A stretch of DNA of 64,000 nt from an uncultured Opitutia bacterium (lineage in GTDB: Bacteria > Verrucomicrobiota > Verrucomicrobiia > Opitutales > Opitutaceae): NCBI GenBank assembly GCA_903840415.1, contig CAIMFY010000014.1:44114-108113 (forward strand), written 5' to 3'. Positions 63,569-64,000 of this stretch are shown here, piece by piece. The stretch's first letter is position 1. Each line of letters begins with the position of its first letter. The position numbers and the translations under genes were made by a program. The notes beneath the pieces were generated by a model. It was not told the DNA's origin. It worked only from the letters and a program-made list of their open reading frames with translations, and ran no database searches.

Positions 63569-63829
63569 GCGCAGAGTGGGAAATCCCGGGGACTGAGAAA
63601 AATAGACTTAAGCGCACGAGGGACTGTGAGCCGACTGAGTGTTTCTACGCTGCGAACATCGTAGCGGCACGGTTTGACCGCAGCAATCGGTGCGCGCCGA
63701 CTCACCGCATACCGTTATCGGAATCTCTCTCTTATCGACTCTCGCCGTGCCAATCGAAACACCCACCACCAACCCCAACGCCACTCACGAGCGCTGCACC
63801 TTTTGCTCGAAGGACAGGAATAAATCATT
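63569..63829. other. Gene-free stretch, nothing recognised
   Basis: Short open frames are present, but none has a family motif or a good start. Composition is less GC-rich than average. A weak promoter for trpA (minus strand) would lie here. No tRNA or repeat was found. Confidence 0.5.
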
Positions 63830-63965
63830 GGCTCACCCGGAGAGCCTTGGGGCCGAACTCAGCCGTAACCATTCAGTTGAAAGGGAGCCACCGATTGGGA
63901 ACTGATTGATGGTGAATGAAACCTAATCAATCGAAGGGCGGGAGCCCGGTTCACCAAACGGTGGC
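63830..63965 (+). ncRNA. Candidate structured RNA, possibly pseudoknotted (edge of window)
   Basis: Several perfect pairings crowd a short span: GGCTC/GAGCC (63830-63846), GCCACCG/CGGTGGC (63887-63893 with 63959-63965), GATTGAT/ATCAATC (63904-63910 with 63926-63932), GGTGAA/TTCACC (63911-63916 with 63950-63955), and a GGGC-GGGA-GCCC hairpin with a GNRA tetraloop (63936-63947). The GGTGAA stem crosses the GATTGAT stem, so a pseudoknot is possible. It resembles no riboswitch I can name. It could be part of a ribozyme or intron continuing past the window, and the strand is a guess. Confidence 0.4.
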
Positions 63966-64000
63966 CGAGAAGCTTCAATTTGAAAGTGCCGGCCAGTCTA

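Noticed and set aside
63504..64000. A tRNA gene near the window end
   Set aside because: No cloverleaf with acceptor, anticodon and T-arm consensus can be drawn; the pairings differ from tRNA.
63690..64000. Group II intron 5' end
   Set aside because: GTGCG-type starts are common in this GC-rich DNA and no intron-encoded protein or domain V can be seen before the edge, so I report only an unnamed structured RNA.

Overview
The window is a gene-dense stretch of GC-rich bacterial chromosome: about 50 protein genes, short intergenic gaps, and no tRNA, rRNA, CRISPR array or recognisable transposase. The mix of a Gram-negative envelope (LspA, TolC-type channel, outer-membrane barrel cytochrome), the HemE/HemG pair, YicC, a lysine-rich DksA-like protein, PuuD and several GAF/receiver/SpoIIE signalling proteins is what I would expect from Verrucomicrobiota, most likely Opitutales/Opitutaceae. 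That placement is an inference from gene content and style, not a database result.

Layout. 1-3.5 kb: end of enolase, a secreted coiled-coil protein, two stand-alone receiver proteins and an RlmI-like rRNA methyltransferase. 3.6-10 kb: release factor 3, a YecH-like protein, a D,D-carboxypeptidase, a NicO/RcnA-like membrane protein and the heme genes hemE and hemG. 10-23.6 kb: ileS, a degenerate DksA/TraR protein, lspA, yicC-trpB, a SpoIIE phosphatase/STAS pair, acnA, a peroxiredoxin and tyrS. 23.6-29 kb: opcA-zwf, a yraN broken by two single-base frameshifts, and a GspE/PilB ATPase with an N-terminal GAF domain. 29-37.2 kb is the most distinctive part. A six-gene operon encodes a monoheme cytochrome c, a GltD-like FAD/4Fe-4S NAD(P)H oxidoreductase, a Rieske protein, a b6f-type cytochrome b, a membrane-anchored hexaheme cytochrome c and a fused heme/outer-membrane-barrel protein of Cyc2-like architecture. 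A PocR-AraC regulator lies just upstream. 37-48.8 kb: a TPR protein, smc, a membrane-tethered Mrr-like domain that seems to have lost its catalytic residues, a second RlmI-like methyltransferase, a divergent pyrimidine-nucleoside phosphorylase and PuuD (urate hydroxylase with a cytochrome c tail). 48.9-60 kb: argS, GYF and YihY membrane proteins, two small unassigned genes, a PpiD-like chaperone, an FmdB-type zinc ribbon, a TolC-like protein and a prepilin. 60-63.5 kb: miaA, a diacylglycerol-kinase-family protein, a receiver-GGDEF diguanylate cyclase and trpA. The last 500 bases have no convincing gene but contain a strongly self-complementary, possibly pseudoknotted segment.

How genes fit together. 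The 29-36 kb operon looks like one electron-transfer chain. It would carry electrons between an outer-membrane heme, periplasmic multiheme cytochrome c, a quinone-reactive Rieske/b complex and an NAD(P)H-active flavoprotein. This is the best candidate here for an under-described system, and its direction and substrate cannot be read from sequence. A second signal is a dispersed tandem heptanucleotide (consensus AAATNNA), found four times. It abuts the acnA start codon, flanks and enters lspA, and encodes an in-frame linker insertion in release factor 3.
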